A stretch of 64,000 nucleotides of DNA, from NCBI GenBank assembly GCA_046160045.1, contig JBJXGR010000014.1:1-64000 (forward strand), written 5' to 3'. The translations under genes were made by a program, and so were the position numbers. The notes below the pieces were generated by a model that saw only the letters and a program-made list of their open reading frames with translations, was not told the DNA's origin and made no database searches. Below, one piece after another: positions 1-9,037 of the stretch (the stretch's first letter is position 1; each line of letters begins with the position of its first letter). This DNA comes from CAZGUX01 sp046160045 (GTDB taxonomy: Bacteria > Acidobacteriota > Terriglobia > Bryobacterales > Bryobacteraceae).

Positions 1-3000
1 AATACCATCGTGACGCTAGCCCCGACGGCTTCCTTGTCCGGGCTGAGCTGTTCTCCGGCCACCATTGCCACACCCGGTTCCAGCACCTGTACGGTGACAT
101 TGTCGCATCCTGCACCAGCGGGAGGCACTGTTGTTGCCCTGTCGGAAAACAGCGCCAACATCTCCCTGCCGGCCTCGGTAATCGTGGCGTCCGGCACTAC
201 GCTGAGCACCTTCGACGTCACGGCAACGCAGGTCGCGTCCAACACTACCGCTCAGGTGAACGCGTTGTACAGCGGCGTGACGCAAAACTTCACCCTGACG
301 CTGAGTGCACCGGCGGTTCCCTCCAGCGTGACGTGCGCCCCCTCCACTCTGAGTTCGGGAGCGGTCTCCACCTGCACGGTGACACTATCGAAAGCGGCTC
401 CTAGCGGTGGGTTGGCCGTCGCCTTGTCGTCGGACTCGGCCCTGCTGACGGTACCGGTTTCAGTGACAGTGGCCGCCAACACGACCACGGCCAACTTCTC
501 CGCCACGGCGGGCGCCATTGCCGCTTCTTCCAGCGCTACGGTGACCGCGACGGCCAATGGCGGATCCCAGAACACCACGGTCGCTCTGGCACCAACGGTT
601 TCTCTCTCGAGTTTGACGTGTTCTCCAGCGAGTATTCCGACGCCTGGAACCACAACCTGCGCGGTTACGTTGTCGCAACCGGCACCAACCGGCGGCGCGA
701 CCGTGACCTTGTCGGACAACAACGCCAGCCTGACGACCCCGAGCAGCGTTTCGATTGCGGCGGGCACGACCACGGCGAACTTTGTCGTGACAGCGGCGCT
801 CGTTTCCTCTGATGCCACCGCGCAAGTCTCGGCTTCCTATGTCGGGGCCACGCAGAACTTCGCCTTGACCCTCGCGGCGCCAGCCCAGTTGTCCGACTTG
901 TCTTGTACACCTTCGACACTCGCGTCCAGCGAAGCTTCCACGTGCACAGTGGCATTGACCAAACCGGCTCCGACCGGCGGGCTGGCGATAGCCCTGTCGT
1001 CCAACTCGGGCTTTCTGACCGTGCCTCCTACGGTGACAGTCGGCGCGGGTTTGGCCACCGCCACCTTCTCGGCAACAGCTGGTGTGATCACCAGTTCTTC
1101 GGTCGCCACCATTACGGCGCTTGCGAACGGCGTTTCAGAGAGCACCACCATCACTCTGGCCACGACCGCACAGCTCAGTGGGTTGACGTGCTCGCCCACC
1201 ACCATTGTCACGCCGGGTCCAGCTACCTGCGTCGTGACTTTATCGCAGGTGGCTCCCGCAGGCGGGATAACAGTAGCGATTTCAGGGAACAGCGCCAGCC
1301 TTACGGTCGCTCCCACCGTCACGGTGCCGGCAGGCAATGCCTCCACCACATTCACGGCTTCCGCTCTCCAGGTCGCCACGGACACCCAGGCCCAAGTGAG
1401 CGCAACATACAGCGGCCTGACACAGACGTTCACGCTGACGCTGTCGGCGCCCGCCGCCCTATCGAGCCTGGCGTGCTCTCCCTCGACCCTGAGTACCTCC
1501 GCAGTCTCGACTTGCACCGTGACCCTGACCAAAGAGGCGCCCGCCAGCGGCCTCGCCGTGGCCCTGTCCTCGAATTCGAACCTGTTGACGGTACCCGCCC
1601 AGGTAATTGTGGATGCCGGTGCTGCCATCGCGACCTTCCCTGCCACTGCCGGGACAATCACCGCGCCGGTGGCCGCCGCGATCACCGCCGTGGGCAATGG
1701 CATCACCAGGAGTGCCACGATCACGCTGGCACCCAGCGCTCAACTCACCGGGCTAACCTGTTCGTCCGCGACGATCGCCACACCCGGCTCTACGACCTGC
1801 ACAGTCACCCTGTCGCAGGCTGCTCCGGCAGGGGGCGCGGCCATCGCGATTTCCAAGAACAACGGAAACTTGACAGTTCCTCCATCCGTGACGGTCTTGT
1901 CCGGCAGCACTTCGGCGACGTTCACGGCATCGGCCGCCCAGCTTTCGGCCGATGCCGCCGCTCAGATCAGCGCCGTTTACAGCGGCGTCACGTTGAACTT
2001 CTCACTGACCCTGTCGGCAGCGGCGTCGCCGGCGGAGGTTTCGATCCTATCGTGCGCTCCATCCTCGTTGACCTCCGGCGGGGCCGCCAGTTGCACGGTA
2101 ACGTTGAGCAAGCCGGCGCCCGCCGGAGGGCTGGTCGTCACGCTGGCTTCCAACTCTGGCCTGCTCACCGTACCGCCCACGGTGACTGTGCCCGCGGGGG
2201 GAACCTCCACCAGCTTCCCGGCCAATGCCGGCACCATTACCTCCTCGTCTACCGCCACGGTCACGGCTTCTGCCAACGGCGTTTCGCAGAGCACTTCGAT
2301 TACACTGGGCGGCAGTTCTCAAATCAGTAGTCTGGCCTGCACTCCCTCGGCGATTGCAACGCCCGGATCCACCACCTGCACCGTGACGCTGTCCGCGCCG
2401 GCTCCTGCGGGTGGAGCGGTCGTCACCCTGGTCTCCGGCAGCGCTTCCCTTTCGCTTCCGGCTTCCGTCACGATTCCCGGCGGCAGTACCAACACGACCT
2501 TCGCCGCAACCGGGGCCCAGGTCTCGTCGGACACTACGGCCCAGCTAACGGCTTCGTACAATGGGGCCTCTCAAGGGTTCGCAATCACCTTACAGGGACC
2601 GACTCAACTGCTCTCGTTCACCTGTTCAGCCGCAGGACTCGCCTCCGGGGCGTCGACCACCTGTACGGCACTCATCTCCAGAGCGGCTCCGCCGGCCGGT
2701 CTGATCATTACCCTGTCGTCCAGCCAGCCCTCAGTGGTCAGCCTGCCGACGAGTGTCAGTGTCCCTTCCGGGGCGACTTCGGCCACGGTCCAGGCGACGG
2801 CTGCCGGCTCCGTGCCCGGTTCGCAAACGGTTGTGCTATCGGCAACCTATGCGGGGGCAACCCAGAGCGCCAACATCACGGTTTCGCAGAACGCCCTTCT
2901 CAGCTCTTTCTCTTGTGGGAACCTGACGCTGGAGGCTTCCGCCTCCTCAGACTGCACGGTCAGTCTCAGTGTGGCTGCGCCGGCCGGCGGTGTGACGGTC

Positions 3001-5055
3001 AGTCTGTCAGGCACTGGTTTCGCGCCCGTTCAGGTTCCGATTTCCGTAAACGTGCCCGCTGGAGCCACAAGCGCGACCTTTTCGATCAAGGCAGGCCCGA
3101 CGATCCTGACCGACGTGACCGTTTCTCTCACCGCATCGATCGCTGGCAGCAGTCTCTCCGTCAATCTGAAGCTCGCGGGTCCCGTGGTGCTCAGTACGCT
3201 CCAGTGCCCCTCCACCGATGTCGATGCGGGTTCACCCATGACATGCTCCGTGGCGCTGTCCCGGCCCGCCACGGCGAACCTCTCGGTCGCCCTTTCGAGC
3301 GATTCCCCGTTTGCCACGGTTCCCGCTTCGGTGCCGGTTTCCACCGGCTCTTCGAGCGCAACGTTCGTCGTCCAGACCACCGTTCCCAGTGCGGTGGTCA
3401 CGGCAAATCTTTCCGCTTCGCTCGATTCCGTCAGCCGCACGCTGGCTCTTCAAATCCGTCCGGTGTCGATCACGTCGCTTTCCCTCTCCTGTAACCCGTC
3501 TGTGATCGTCGCCGAGGGGTCTTCTCTGTGCACCGTCCAGATGTCGCGCACGGCCCCGGCGGGAGGCGTGACGGTCCAGGTTTCCGGCGACGCGGCTCTG
3601 GCCAGTCTGCCCACCGGCGTTCCAATTGCCGGCGGGACCTCCAGCGCTTCCTTCGAAGCCCAGTTCAGAACGGTGGAGCGGGATGGCGCCGCGACGCTCT
3701 CCGCCTCTTATGGTTCAGCCTCGGCCACCGCCCGGGTCAACCTCGAATCGTTGAAACCGACCAGTTTGACGTGCTCTCCGAAGCAATTGGCGGCCTCTGA
3801 CACCGTTCAGTGTACGGTTCTGCTGAACTCGTCCGCATTCACCCGAACGGTTACCTTGTCCGCTGCCTCGGATAACGGCAACTTCCTGGTGCCCAACGCC
3901 CTGGTGACCCGCGCCCACCAGAATACCGTCACGTTCCTCGGCGACGTGCGTCCGGTGTCGGTGCAGGAGAACGCGCAGGTCACGGTCTCGTTTGGCGGAG
4001 CGTCGGTGCGCGACACCGTCACGGTAGTGCCGCCGCGAACCCCGCGGATTACGGCGCCCGGCTTTGTCTCCGGCCGCATCGGTACCCGGTTGAATTTCGC
4101 GGTTTCGGGCGAAGATCCGCGCGGGATGGCCTTTGCCCTCACCGCGGAGAACGTTCCGCAAGGTGCGGTGTTCGTTTCTCACACCGGTGAGTTCTCCTGG
4201 ACCCCGGAACTGGAGCAGGCGGGTCTCTACAATGTCACTTTTGCGATCACCAACCTCGAACTCCTTTCCGCGCGCGTAACGGTCCAAATCGAGGTCGTAG
4301 GCGACCGGCCCGTGATCGCCTCCGTGAATGACGCCGCCGCTTGGACCACGACCACACCGTGCAGTCCCGGCGGGCTCGCCACGGTGGTCGGCACAGGCTT
4401 CACCGGACAGTCGGCCGAGGTGTTGACCTCGTTGCCCGCGCCTTCCGCGCTTGCCGGCGCCCGTGTCAAGATCAACGGCTCTACCGTACCCCTGCTTTAT
4501 TCTTCCGGAAAGCAGATCAACTTCCAGTGCCCGAACCTGGCTGTCGGCAGCGACTACTCTCTGGTCGTCGAAAACAGTGGAGGCTCGTCACGGGCCTACT
4601 TGGGGACGATGGCGCAGGCCGTGCCCGGAATCTTCACCGTCAACGGTTCCGGCAAGGGAGCCGGCGCGATCCTGCTGGGCGGAACGGCCACCCTGGCCCA
4701 AGCGAGAAATCCGCTTTATCTGGCGCAGCCCGCGCAACCGGGAGACATCGTGTCGATCTTTGCAACCGGACTCGGCGCTCTCGACAACTCGGTTGAACTC
4801 GGTGCCGGCGCCCCCGTTGCTCCGCTTGCCCGCGTCACCATGCCGCTAACGGCGTGGATTGGCGGTGCGTTGGCCGATGTCGTCTATGCAGGGCTCGCAC
4901 CGGGCTTTGTCGGACTTTACCAAGTCAACGCCATCGTGCCGGTCTCGTCGGAAATCGGCAACAATGTCTCGGTGCGCCTGGAGTTGACAGACTCCGATGG
5001 CAGGGTTTTGCGCAGCAATCAGGTGACCGCGGCCGTTGAACCGCCGTTGCGCTGA
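1..5055 (+). CDS. Giant secreted Ig-like repeat protein with Solibacter-type C-terminal domain (5' partial)
   Basis: The reading frame is open at base 1 and the first codons already belong to a repeat unit, so the true start lies upstream; the GTG at 10 is internal. At least 14 repeats of about 95 residues follow (to about base 4020). Each opens with a pattern like L-S-x-L-x-C-x-P and has a second Cys in a 'TCTVTLS'-like strand, so one disulfide per repeat is possible. A cadherin/Ig-like domain follows (bases ~4050-4300), then a ~230-residue C-terminal domain with 'PGGLATVVGTGF', 'INFQCP' and 'VPGIFT' motifs, typical of the Acidobacteria family TIGR03437. The product is almost certainly extracellular and structural or adhesive; substrate unknown. 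Ala/Ser/Thr/Val-rich composition generates long false antisense frames. Confidence is high for the gene and architecture, low for function. Confidence 0.9.
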   Translation, partial: NTIVTLAPTASLSGLSCSPATIATPGSSTCTVTLSHPAPAGGTVVALSENSANISLPASVIVASGTTLSTFDVTATQVASNTTAQVNALYSGVTQNFTLTLSAPAVPSSVTCAPSTLSSGAVSTCTVTLSKAAPSGGLAVALSSDSALLTVPVSVTVAANTTTANFSATAGAIAASSSATVTATANGGSQNTTVALAPTVSLSSLTCSPASIPTPGTTTCAVTLSQPAPTGGATVTLSDNNASLTTPSSVSIAAGTTTANFVVTAALVSSDATAQVSASYVGATQNFALTLAAPAQLSDLSCTPSTLASSEASTCTVALTKPAPTGGLAIALSSNSGFLTVPPTVTVGAGLATATFSATAGVITSSSVATITALANGVSESTTITLATTAQLSGLTCSPTTIVTPGPATCVVTLSQVAPAGGITVAISGNSASLTVAPTVTVPAGNASTTFTASALQVATDTQAQVSATYSGLTQTFTLTLSAPAALSSLACSPSTLSTSAVSTCTVTLTKEAPASGLAVALSSNSNLLTVPAQVIVDAGAAIATFPATAGTITAPVAAAITAVGNGITRSATITLAPSAQLTGLTCSSATIATPGSTTCTVTLSQAAPAGGAAIAISKNNGNLTVPPSVTVLSGSTSATFTASAAQLSADAAAQISAVYSGVTLNFSLTLSAAASPAEVSILSCAPSSLTSGGAASCTVTLSKPAPAGGLVVTLASNSGLLTVPPTVTVPAGGTSTSFPANAGTITSSSTATVTASANGVSQSTSITLGGSSQISSLACTPSAIATPGSTTCTVTLSAPAPAGGAVVTLVSGSASLSLPASVTIPGGSTNTTFAATGAQVSSDTTAQLTASYNGASQGFAITLQGPTQLLSFTCSAAGLASGASTTCTALISRAAPPAGLIITLSSSQPSVVSLPTSVSVPSGATSATVQATAAGSVPGSQTVVLSATYAGATQSANITVSQNALLSSFSCGNLTLEASASSDCTVSLSVAAPAGGVTVSLSGTGFAPVQVPISVNVPAGATSATFSIKAGPTILTDVTVSLTASIAGSSLSVNLKLAGPVVLSTLQCPSTDVDAGSPMTCSVALSRPATANLSVALSSDSPFATVPASVPVSTGSSSATFVVQTTVPSAVVTANLSASLDSVSRTLALQIRPVSITSLSLSCNPSVIVAEGSSLCTVQMSRTAPAGGVTVQVSGDAALASLPTGVPIAGGTSSASFEAQFRTVERDGAATLSASYGSASATARVNLESLKPTSLTCSPKQLAASDTVQCTVLLNSSAFTRTVTLSAASDNGNFLVPNALVTRAHQNTVTFLGDVRPVSVQENAQVTVSFGGASVRDTVTVVPPRTPRITAPGFVSGRIGTRLNFAVSGEDPRGMAFALTAENVPQGAVFVSHTGEFSWTPELEQAGLYNVTFAITNLELLSARVTVQIEVVGDRPVIASVNDAAAWTTTTPCSPGGLATVVGTGFTGQSAEVLTSLPAPSALAGARVKINGSTVPLLYSSGKQINFQCPNLAVGSDYSLVVENSGGSSRAYLGTMAQAVPGIFTVNGSGKGAGAILLGGTATLAQARNPLYLAQPAQPGDIVSIFATGLGALDNSVELGAGAPVAPLARVTMPLTAWIGGALADVVYAGLAPGFVGLYQVNAIVPVSSEIGNNVSVRLELTDSDGRVLRSNQVTAAVEPPLR
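10..4020 (+). repeat. Coding tandem repeats, about 14 Ig-like units of ~285 bp
   Basis: Successive units begin near the codons for LSGLSC, PSSVTC, LSSLTC, LSDLSC, LSGLTC, LSSLAC, LTGLTC, VSILSC, ISSLAC, LLSFTC, LSSFSC, LSTLQC, ITSLSL and PTSLTC. Units 1-9 alternate between two subtypes ('ATPG' and 'TLSS/TLAS' after the first Cys), suggesting amplification as a two-unit block. Later units are more diverged. Confidence 0.8.
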
Positions 5056-5363
5056 TCAGATCGTCGCAGCACTAGTATGTTGAAAAGGGTGCGACTGAAC
5101 GGGCCGAGTTGCCAAAGCGGAGGCAACCTCACGGTTCGGTTCCGGTGGTGCCCCAGACGATCGGCCTCCGCGCTCACCACCGGAGGAGGTTGAGGTCGGG
5201 CTTCGTGGTACATTCATAGCGACGGACACTTCCTGACGATGAAGCCCGGGTGGTCCACTCGTTGGCCGATCATCGACCCGCGAGGCGAAGGAGTCGGCGG
5301 AGCACAGTGGTTTGACGTCGCCATCGAATCGATCCTTTCCGACTCTCCTTCATGATTAGACGG
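5056..5363. other. Intergenic region between the repeat protein and the element left end
   Basis: No convincing gene. A short open stretch on + (ATG at 5239, 38 codons, containing 'GGAQWFD') could be a remnant of a larger gene, because its frame continues upstream only to a stop near 5190. This would be the native upstream region of the tRNA-Ile gene before the element inserted; no clear promoter is visible. Confidence 0.4.
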
Positions 5364-5404
5364 GGGCCCTTAGCACAGCGGTTAGTGCAGCGGACTCATA
5401 ATCC
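5364..5404 (+). repeat. attL: 41-bp copy of the 5' half of tRNA-Ile2
   Basis: These 41 bases are identical to 15025-15065, the first 41 nt of the intact tRNA-Ile(CAU). They cover the acceptor strand, D arm and anticodon arm up to the 3' side of the anticodon stem. Identity ends abruptly at 5405. Flanking bases on the left also differ (g at 5363, t at 15024), so the repeat is exactly 41 bp. Read as the left junction of the integrated element: the original chromosomal 5' half of the tRNA gene, left as a remnant. Confidence 0.85.
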
Positions 5405-5535
5405 CCAAATAACCTAGAATCAATAACTTAGGCTGGGCACAGTCCCGGTTTGTACTCACATGTCCAAGCTTGTATGCTGCAACGGGTTAGGCTCGGGCGT
5501 GGCTGCTGAAATGGCAAATAGAGACAAACGAGGCT

Positions 5536-6249
5536 ATGCTGGGGGTGGTACCAAAATTGGGCACAGTGGCCACCCGCTATATTCCCCCGCGCAACTCCGA
5601 CCCTGAGGTGAGCTACGAGCTTCGCATCCTCTTTTTCGAAGCTGTGGCGCGGGTGACTGAGGCCTTCCGCGAACTCCGGGACGAGGTACTGCCGAGCTTC
5701 CTGGAAAGCCCAACCACGGCGCACCCTACGTTCGAAGCGTGGTTGCGGCGCTGGCATCTGGGGCAAATCGAGTGGGCGCCCGTCTGGTTTTGGAACAACG
5801 TGCTTCCCACTTGGCTACAGACCCCGGGCGAAGCCGAACGCTTGGATGTGACTTGCGGCTGGTGGGAGCGGCCGACTTCACCACCGGTCCCTTGGCTATT
5901 CGCCGGGGCGGCGCCGACGCTCATTGCTTGGACCCATTGGGATCCTGAGGCTGAATCGTTCGACTCGTACCGTGAGAAGAAGCTGGCTGCCGTTGAAGCG
6001 CTGTTGGCTCGCGAACGGGAAATCAACGAGACCGAGATGGCGCACTACGGTGAGCGCCTAATTACCAAGCGCCAACGCGATGGCCGGGCACCCGAGCATG
6101 ACTTCGAGTGGCTGGCTCTCCGACTCTGCAAGGGGATGAACGTCGTTGCGATCGCAGCGAAATACGACGTGGCCCCTGAACGCGTGCGCAAGTCAACCGA
6201 GCGGTTGGCAGCGGCTCTCGATATAACAGAGTCACTCACCCGTCAATAG
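5536..6249 (+). CDS. Element protein of unknown function with a possible C-terminal helix-turn-helix
   Basis: 237 codons from ATG 5536; the start is uncertain because GAGG sits only 2 nt upstream and the first codons overlap the putative integrase site. Internal GTG codons (for example 5545 and 5566) are alternatives. The protein is Trp-rich in the middle ('WHLGQIEWAPVWFWNN'). It ends with an Ala-rich segment, AIAAKYDVAPERVRKS, that looks like a helix-turn-helix with a recognition helix. First gene of the element reading inward, same strand as the replication genes, so an element regulator is possible. I do not recognise the family. Confidence 0.6.
   Translation: MLGVVPKLGTVATRYIPPRNSDPEVSYELRILFFEAVARVTEAFRELRDEVLPSFLESPTTAHPTFEAWLRRWHLGQIEWAPVWFWNNVLPTWLQTPGEAERLDVTCGWWERPTSPPVPWLFAGAAPTLIAWTHWDPEAESFDSYREKKLAAVEALLAREREINETEMAHYGERLITKRQRDGRAPEHDFEWLALRLCKGMNVVAIAAKYDVAPERVRKSTERLAAALDITESLTRQ
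5548..5571 (+). repeat. Putative integrase arm-type site, left end
   Basis: This 24-bp stretch (gtaccaaa...gggcacagtggcc) matches 14951-14974 at 22 of 24 positions. A shorter copy of its core, GGGCACAGT, is at 5435-5443. All copies are direct and lie just inside the two ends of the element, as expected for arm sites bound by the N-terminal domain of a tyrosine integrase. No binding evidence is available. Confidence 0.5.
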
Positions 6250-6361
6250 TTCCCACGCAAAATACCCGGACATAAGCACGCCTGCCCTTATGTCCGACTA
6301 AATCTCACAGAATCAGTAGTTTGCATTGACTAACTGGTGCGTCTGGTTCCAACATGGAGCC

Positions 6362-6571
6362 ATGCAGGCGACACTACATACCGCAGACAGACTACTCGAC
6401 GACACGGACCTGGTAGAGCGCGGCATCGCTGCGCTGTGGACCCTCAGGAAATGGCGCGTCGAGCGAAAAGGACCGCCGTTTCTGCATATCGGGCGGCGGG
6501 TGAAATATTCAGAGGCAGATCTGAACAAGTGGATGGCATCCCTTCCGCGGCAGGGGGACGCTGCCCGATGA
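6362..6571 (+). CDS. Excisionase/AlpA-like winged helix-turn-helix protein
   Basis: 69 aa from ATG 6362; the frame extends upstream to a TTG at 6326, which is less likely. The pattern LRKWRVERKGPPFLHIG-RRVKYSEADLNKWM is the MerR-like helix-turn-helix fold of phage excisionases and AlpA regulators (HTH_17): a helix pair, a 'G(P/R)P.f...gr.v.Y' wing, then a helix ending in a Trp-bearing turn. Such proteins direct excision or activate integrase and replication genes of islands. Its stop codon overlaps the start of the next gene (ATGA at 6568), so it is translationally coupled to the replication genes. Confidence 0.75.
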   Translation: MQATLHTADRLLDDTDLVERGIAALWTLRKWRVERKGPPFLHIGRRVKYSEADLNKWMASLPRQGDAAR

Positions 6572-7344
6572 ATTCCGCGGAACCCGCGGCGCCGTGCGAC
6601 CGGCGACCGCGGGATAGATCTGTTGGGATCGACCCGATCATATCAGACTCCCGAGTCCGATATCGCGAGAATCGGACATCGGCGTCTGATATCGTCTCGC
6701 GCATCACGATCAAGCGCGTAGCGGCGGCGCTGGGCCTGCCCGTCCGGCACGGCCGGACCATCGCTGTGTGGCGCGAGGGGACGCACTACAGCGTGTCGCT
6801 CGACGACCCGCGCGGCGTGTGGTACGACCACGTGACCGGCGACGGCGGCGGCGTGCTTGATCTTATCGTGCGCGTCCAAGGTGGCACCCGCGCCGAGGCC
6901 TTGCGCTGGCTGGCCGACTACTGCGGCGTGACGCTCGACGACCGCACGCTGACGGCGGCCGAAAGGTGCGAGTGGGCGCGGCGGCGACGAGTGGATGAGC
7001 ACGACGCGACGGACGCCGAGGACTACTATCTGGCGCTAGGCCGCGGGCTCGAGGCCGACCTGGCGCAGGCGAAGTCGGCGCTACTGTGGGCGCTGGAGCA
7101 GGAGTGCGAGCCCCTGGCCGAGTTTGTCGGCCGGCACGTTCACGAACTGACGCGAGCGGCCGGCCTGATCCACCGGGCGACCGATCGCACGCGGCTGGAG
7201 GCCTACCGCGCGTCGCGCGCGGGGCAACCTCAGGCGACGTGGCGGCTGTTGCGCCGTGGGCGTGAGATGCGCGAGGCCGATGAGGTGCTGTGTGCTCATG
7301 TCGTGGCGATGCTGCGCGATGCCGAGCGGAGGGCGGCCGCATGA
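6568..7344 (+). CDS. Primase-like protein, CHC2-type fold lacking zinc ligands
   Basis: 258 aa. ATG 6568 overlaps the stop of the upstream HTH gene (ATGA). Residues ~45-120 carry the primase N-terminal signature: a helix ending VAAALGLPVR, a W-R-E-G-x-H-Y-S-V strand, Y-D-H-V-T-G-D-G-G-G-V-L-D-L-I, then a helix EALRWLADYCG. In DnaG-type primases this module is a CHC2 zinc ribbon; here the Cys/His ligand positions are not preserved. The rest is helical and Arg/Glu-rich. No TOPRIM motif is evident, so it is probably a DNA-binding accessory rather than a full primase. The stop overlaps the start of the VapE gene by ATGA, implying one replication operon. Confidence 0.6.
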   Translation: MNSAEPAAPCDRRPRDRSVGIDPIISDSRVRYRENRTSASDIVSRITIKRVAAALGLPVRHGRTIAVWREGTHYSVSLDDPRGVWYDHVTGDGGGVLDLIVRVQGGTRAEALRWLADYCGVTLDDRTLTAAERCEWARRRRVDEHDATDAEDYYLALGRGLEADLAQAKSALLWALEQECEPLAEFVGRHVHELTRAAGLIHRATDRTRLEAYRASRAGQPQATWRLLRRGREMREADEVLCAHVVAMLRDAERRAAA

Positions 7345-8594
7345 GTGCTACTCGCCAGCGTCCACCATCGGCCGCGGCCCTGCGCGTGCTGCATGCCGAT
7401 GCCGCACGGACACCGGACCCGTTTATCCGATATTCGGATGGACGGCTGCGACCCGTGCTGGCGAACGCGATCGCCATGCTGACGACGGCGGACGAATGGC
7501 GCGGCGTCTTAGCTCACGATGAGTTCAAAATGCGCACGGTGACGCGGAAGCCCAGCCCGTGGGGGACGGCGGCCGGCAACTGGACCGACATCGACGACCT
7601 GCGCACGGCTGAGTGGCTCCAGCATCACGGCGTGTTGGTTTCGCCAGATGTGGCCTCACAGGCGGCGGAGGCCGTGGCGCGGGAGACCACCTACCATCCT
7701 GTCCGGGAATACCTTGAGAGTCTGAACTGGGATCGGCGGCCGCGACTGGACGCCTGGCCGGCGTTCTACCTGGGCGTGGAACTCACCTGCTACACGGGCG
7801 CCGTGGGTTCGCGGTTCATGATCTCAGCCGTGGCGCGCATCTTCCAACCGGGCGCAAAAGCGGACTGTGTGCCGATTGTGGAAGGACCGCAGGGCATCGG
7901 GAAGTCGCGCGCCGTGCGGGCGTTGTTCGGGCCATGGGTAACTGATGATTTGCCCGACCTAACCGAGCCCAAGGATTCGGCCCTGGCGACACTCGGCGTT
8001 TGGTGTATCGAGATGTCCGAGTTGGATTCACTCACTCCCGCGGAGTCCGCGCGGATCAAGGCCTTCGTCTCGCGGGCTACCGATCGATTCCGCCCTCCGT
8101 ATGCCCGACGTTTGATCGAGAGCCCGCGGCAATGCGTGTTTGTCGGGACAACGAATTACAGCACCTACCTGCGTGATGAGACGGGCGCGCGGCGGTTCTG
8201 GCCGATCACGGCGGGCAAGATCGACTTGGCGGCATTGGATCGCGACCGAGACCAGCTATGGGCCGAGGCGTTGACGCGCTATCGCGCGGGCGAGGCGTGG
8301 TGGCTGGACACGGAGGAACTGACCGAGGAGGCAACGGAGGAACAACGAGACCGCTACAGCGCGGATCCATGGCAGGAACCGATCGAGCGCTATTTGCTGG
8401 GTATCGGTGACTCAGTCGCGACCGCAGACATACTTCGAGACGGACTGCGTCTTGTGGAGTCGCAATGGACACGGGCTGAGGCTATGCGCGTGGGCTCATG
8501 CCTGCGTTTGCTCGGGTGGACGCGGTTCAAGGTGAGGGATGGCTCTCGGGTGGTCTGGCGCTATCGCCGGCCGGATGCGGAGGTGACACTGTGA
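7341..8594 (+). CDS. VapE-family (virulence-associated E) P-loop ATPase/helicase
   Basis: 417 aa from ATG 7341 (ATGA overlap with the primase-like gene). Walker A is GPQGIGKS (residues 182-189, Lys188). About 45 residues later comes the Walker B-like strand GVWCIEMSELDSL, then the family signature AFVSRATDRFRPPYARR, FVGTTN and RDETGARRFWPI. These mark the VapE/DUF5906-like superfamily-3-type helicases of PF05272, widespread in satellites and prophages, where they drive replication from a nearby origin. An iteron cluster starts directly after the gene, consistent with that role. The C-terminal 80 residues resemble a winged-helix region. Confidence 0.9.
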   Translation: MSATRQRPPSAAALRVLHADAARTPDPFIRYSDGRLRPVLANAIAMLTTADEWRGVLAHDEFKMRTVTRKPSPWGTAAGNWTDIDDLRTAEWLQHHGVLVSPDVASQAAEAVARETTYHPVREYLESLNWDRRPRLDAWPAFYLGVELTCYTGAVGSRFMISAVARIFQPGAKADCVPIVEGPQGIGKSRAVRALFGPWVTDDLPDLTEPKDSALATLGVWCIEMSELDSLTPAESARIKAFVSRATDRFRPPYARRLIESPRQCVFVGTTNYSTYLRDETGARRFWPITAGKIDLAALDRDRDQLWAEALTRYRAGEAWWLDTEELTEEATEEQRDRYSADPWQEPIERYLLGIGDSVATADILRDGLRLVESQWTRAEAMRVGSCLRLLGWTRFKVRDGSRVVWRYRRPDAEVTL

Positions 8595-8596
8595 TC

Positions 8597-8756
8597 TGTT
8601 CCCACCGTAGCTACCTGTGTTCCTACCTCTGTTCCCACCTTAAGTCCTTTCGCGAGTGTCGTGTTCCTACTGTTCCCACCTTTTCTCCTCTGCTATACGC
8701 GCGCGCACGGAATGGCTTTATGGGAACCGGTAGGAACGGTAGCTACGGTGGGAACA
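8597..8756. repeat. Iteron cluster, putative replication origin of the element
   Basis: Eight copies of a GTTCCYACC-type motif lie in about 160 bp. Five are on + (8598-8606, 8619-8627, 8631-8639, 8663-8671 ending T, 8672-8680). Three are inverted (8721-8727 partial, 8729-8737, 8747-8755). The outermost copies sit in a perfect 19-bp inverted repeat, TGTTCCCACCGTAGCTACC (8597-8615 against 8738-8756). The two oppositely oriented groups flank a ~40-bp centre (8681-8720). Repeats facing a central segment just downstream of the helicase gene match the layout of satellite origins such as those of SaPIs, known from literature. No credible reading frame is needed here. Confidence 0.7.
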
Positions 8757-8791
8757 ATGCTGGAGGGTATCGTGCGCAACCTGGAGGCCGC

Positions 8792-9037
8792 ATGAGCCGG
8801 CGCGAGTGCTGGCGTCGGACCCTGTGCACCGGTTCGTGTCGGGTGTGTGAATGCCGGCCGGAGGTGCTCCATGTGCCGCTGCGGTTCGGCGGTAACTTTT
8901 GCGCCTTGCACTGCCCAGTCTGCGGCAAGGCAGGCGCGGCCGCAGGACAGGCGGAAGGCGCGCAGGTGCGGACGGGCGGGGCGGCTCCACCACGGGCACG
9001 GGAACGCGAGAGAACGGGAGGCGGGCAAAATGATTAA
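8792..9037 (+). CDS. Small Cys-rich protein, possible zinc-binding
   Basis: 81 aa from ATG 8792, with a GGAGG-like site (8783-8787) at good spacing. Cysteines fall in clusters: C-x6-C-x3-C-x2-C-x-C in the first 22 residues, then C-x3-C-x2-C near residue 40, which could form one or two zinc ribbons. The C-terminal part is low-complexity Ala/Gly/Arg and may be non-structural. Located between the iteron cluster and the terminase gene. Family not recognised; GC-rich composition means a chance frame cannot be excluded. Confidence 0.4.
   Translation: MSRRECWRRTLCTGSCRVCECRPEVLHVPLRFGGNFCALHCPVCGKAGAAAGQAEGAQVRTGGAAPPRARERERTGGGQND

Noticed and set aside
837..1724. 295-codon minus ORF inside the Ig-like repeat gene
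   Set aside because: Antisense shadow of the Ala/Thr/Val-rich repeats; it repeats with the same period as the + strand gene.
5364..5404. A second functional tRNA gene
   Set aside because: Only the first 41 nt are present; the 3' half, T arm and acceptor 3' strand are missing.
8498..9037. Continuous 179-codon ORF running through the iteron cluster
   Set aside because: Its first 290 bp overlap the VapE end and the iterons, giving repeated 'YLCSYLCS'-like text; only the part from ATG 8792 has a ribosome-binding site.
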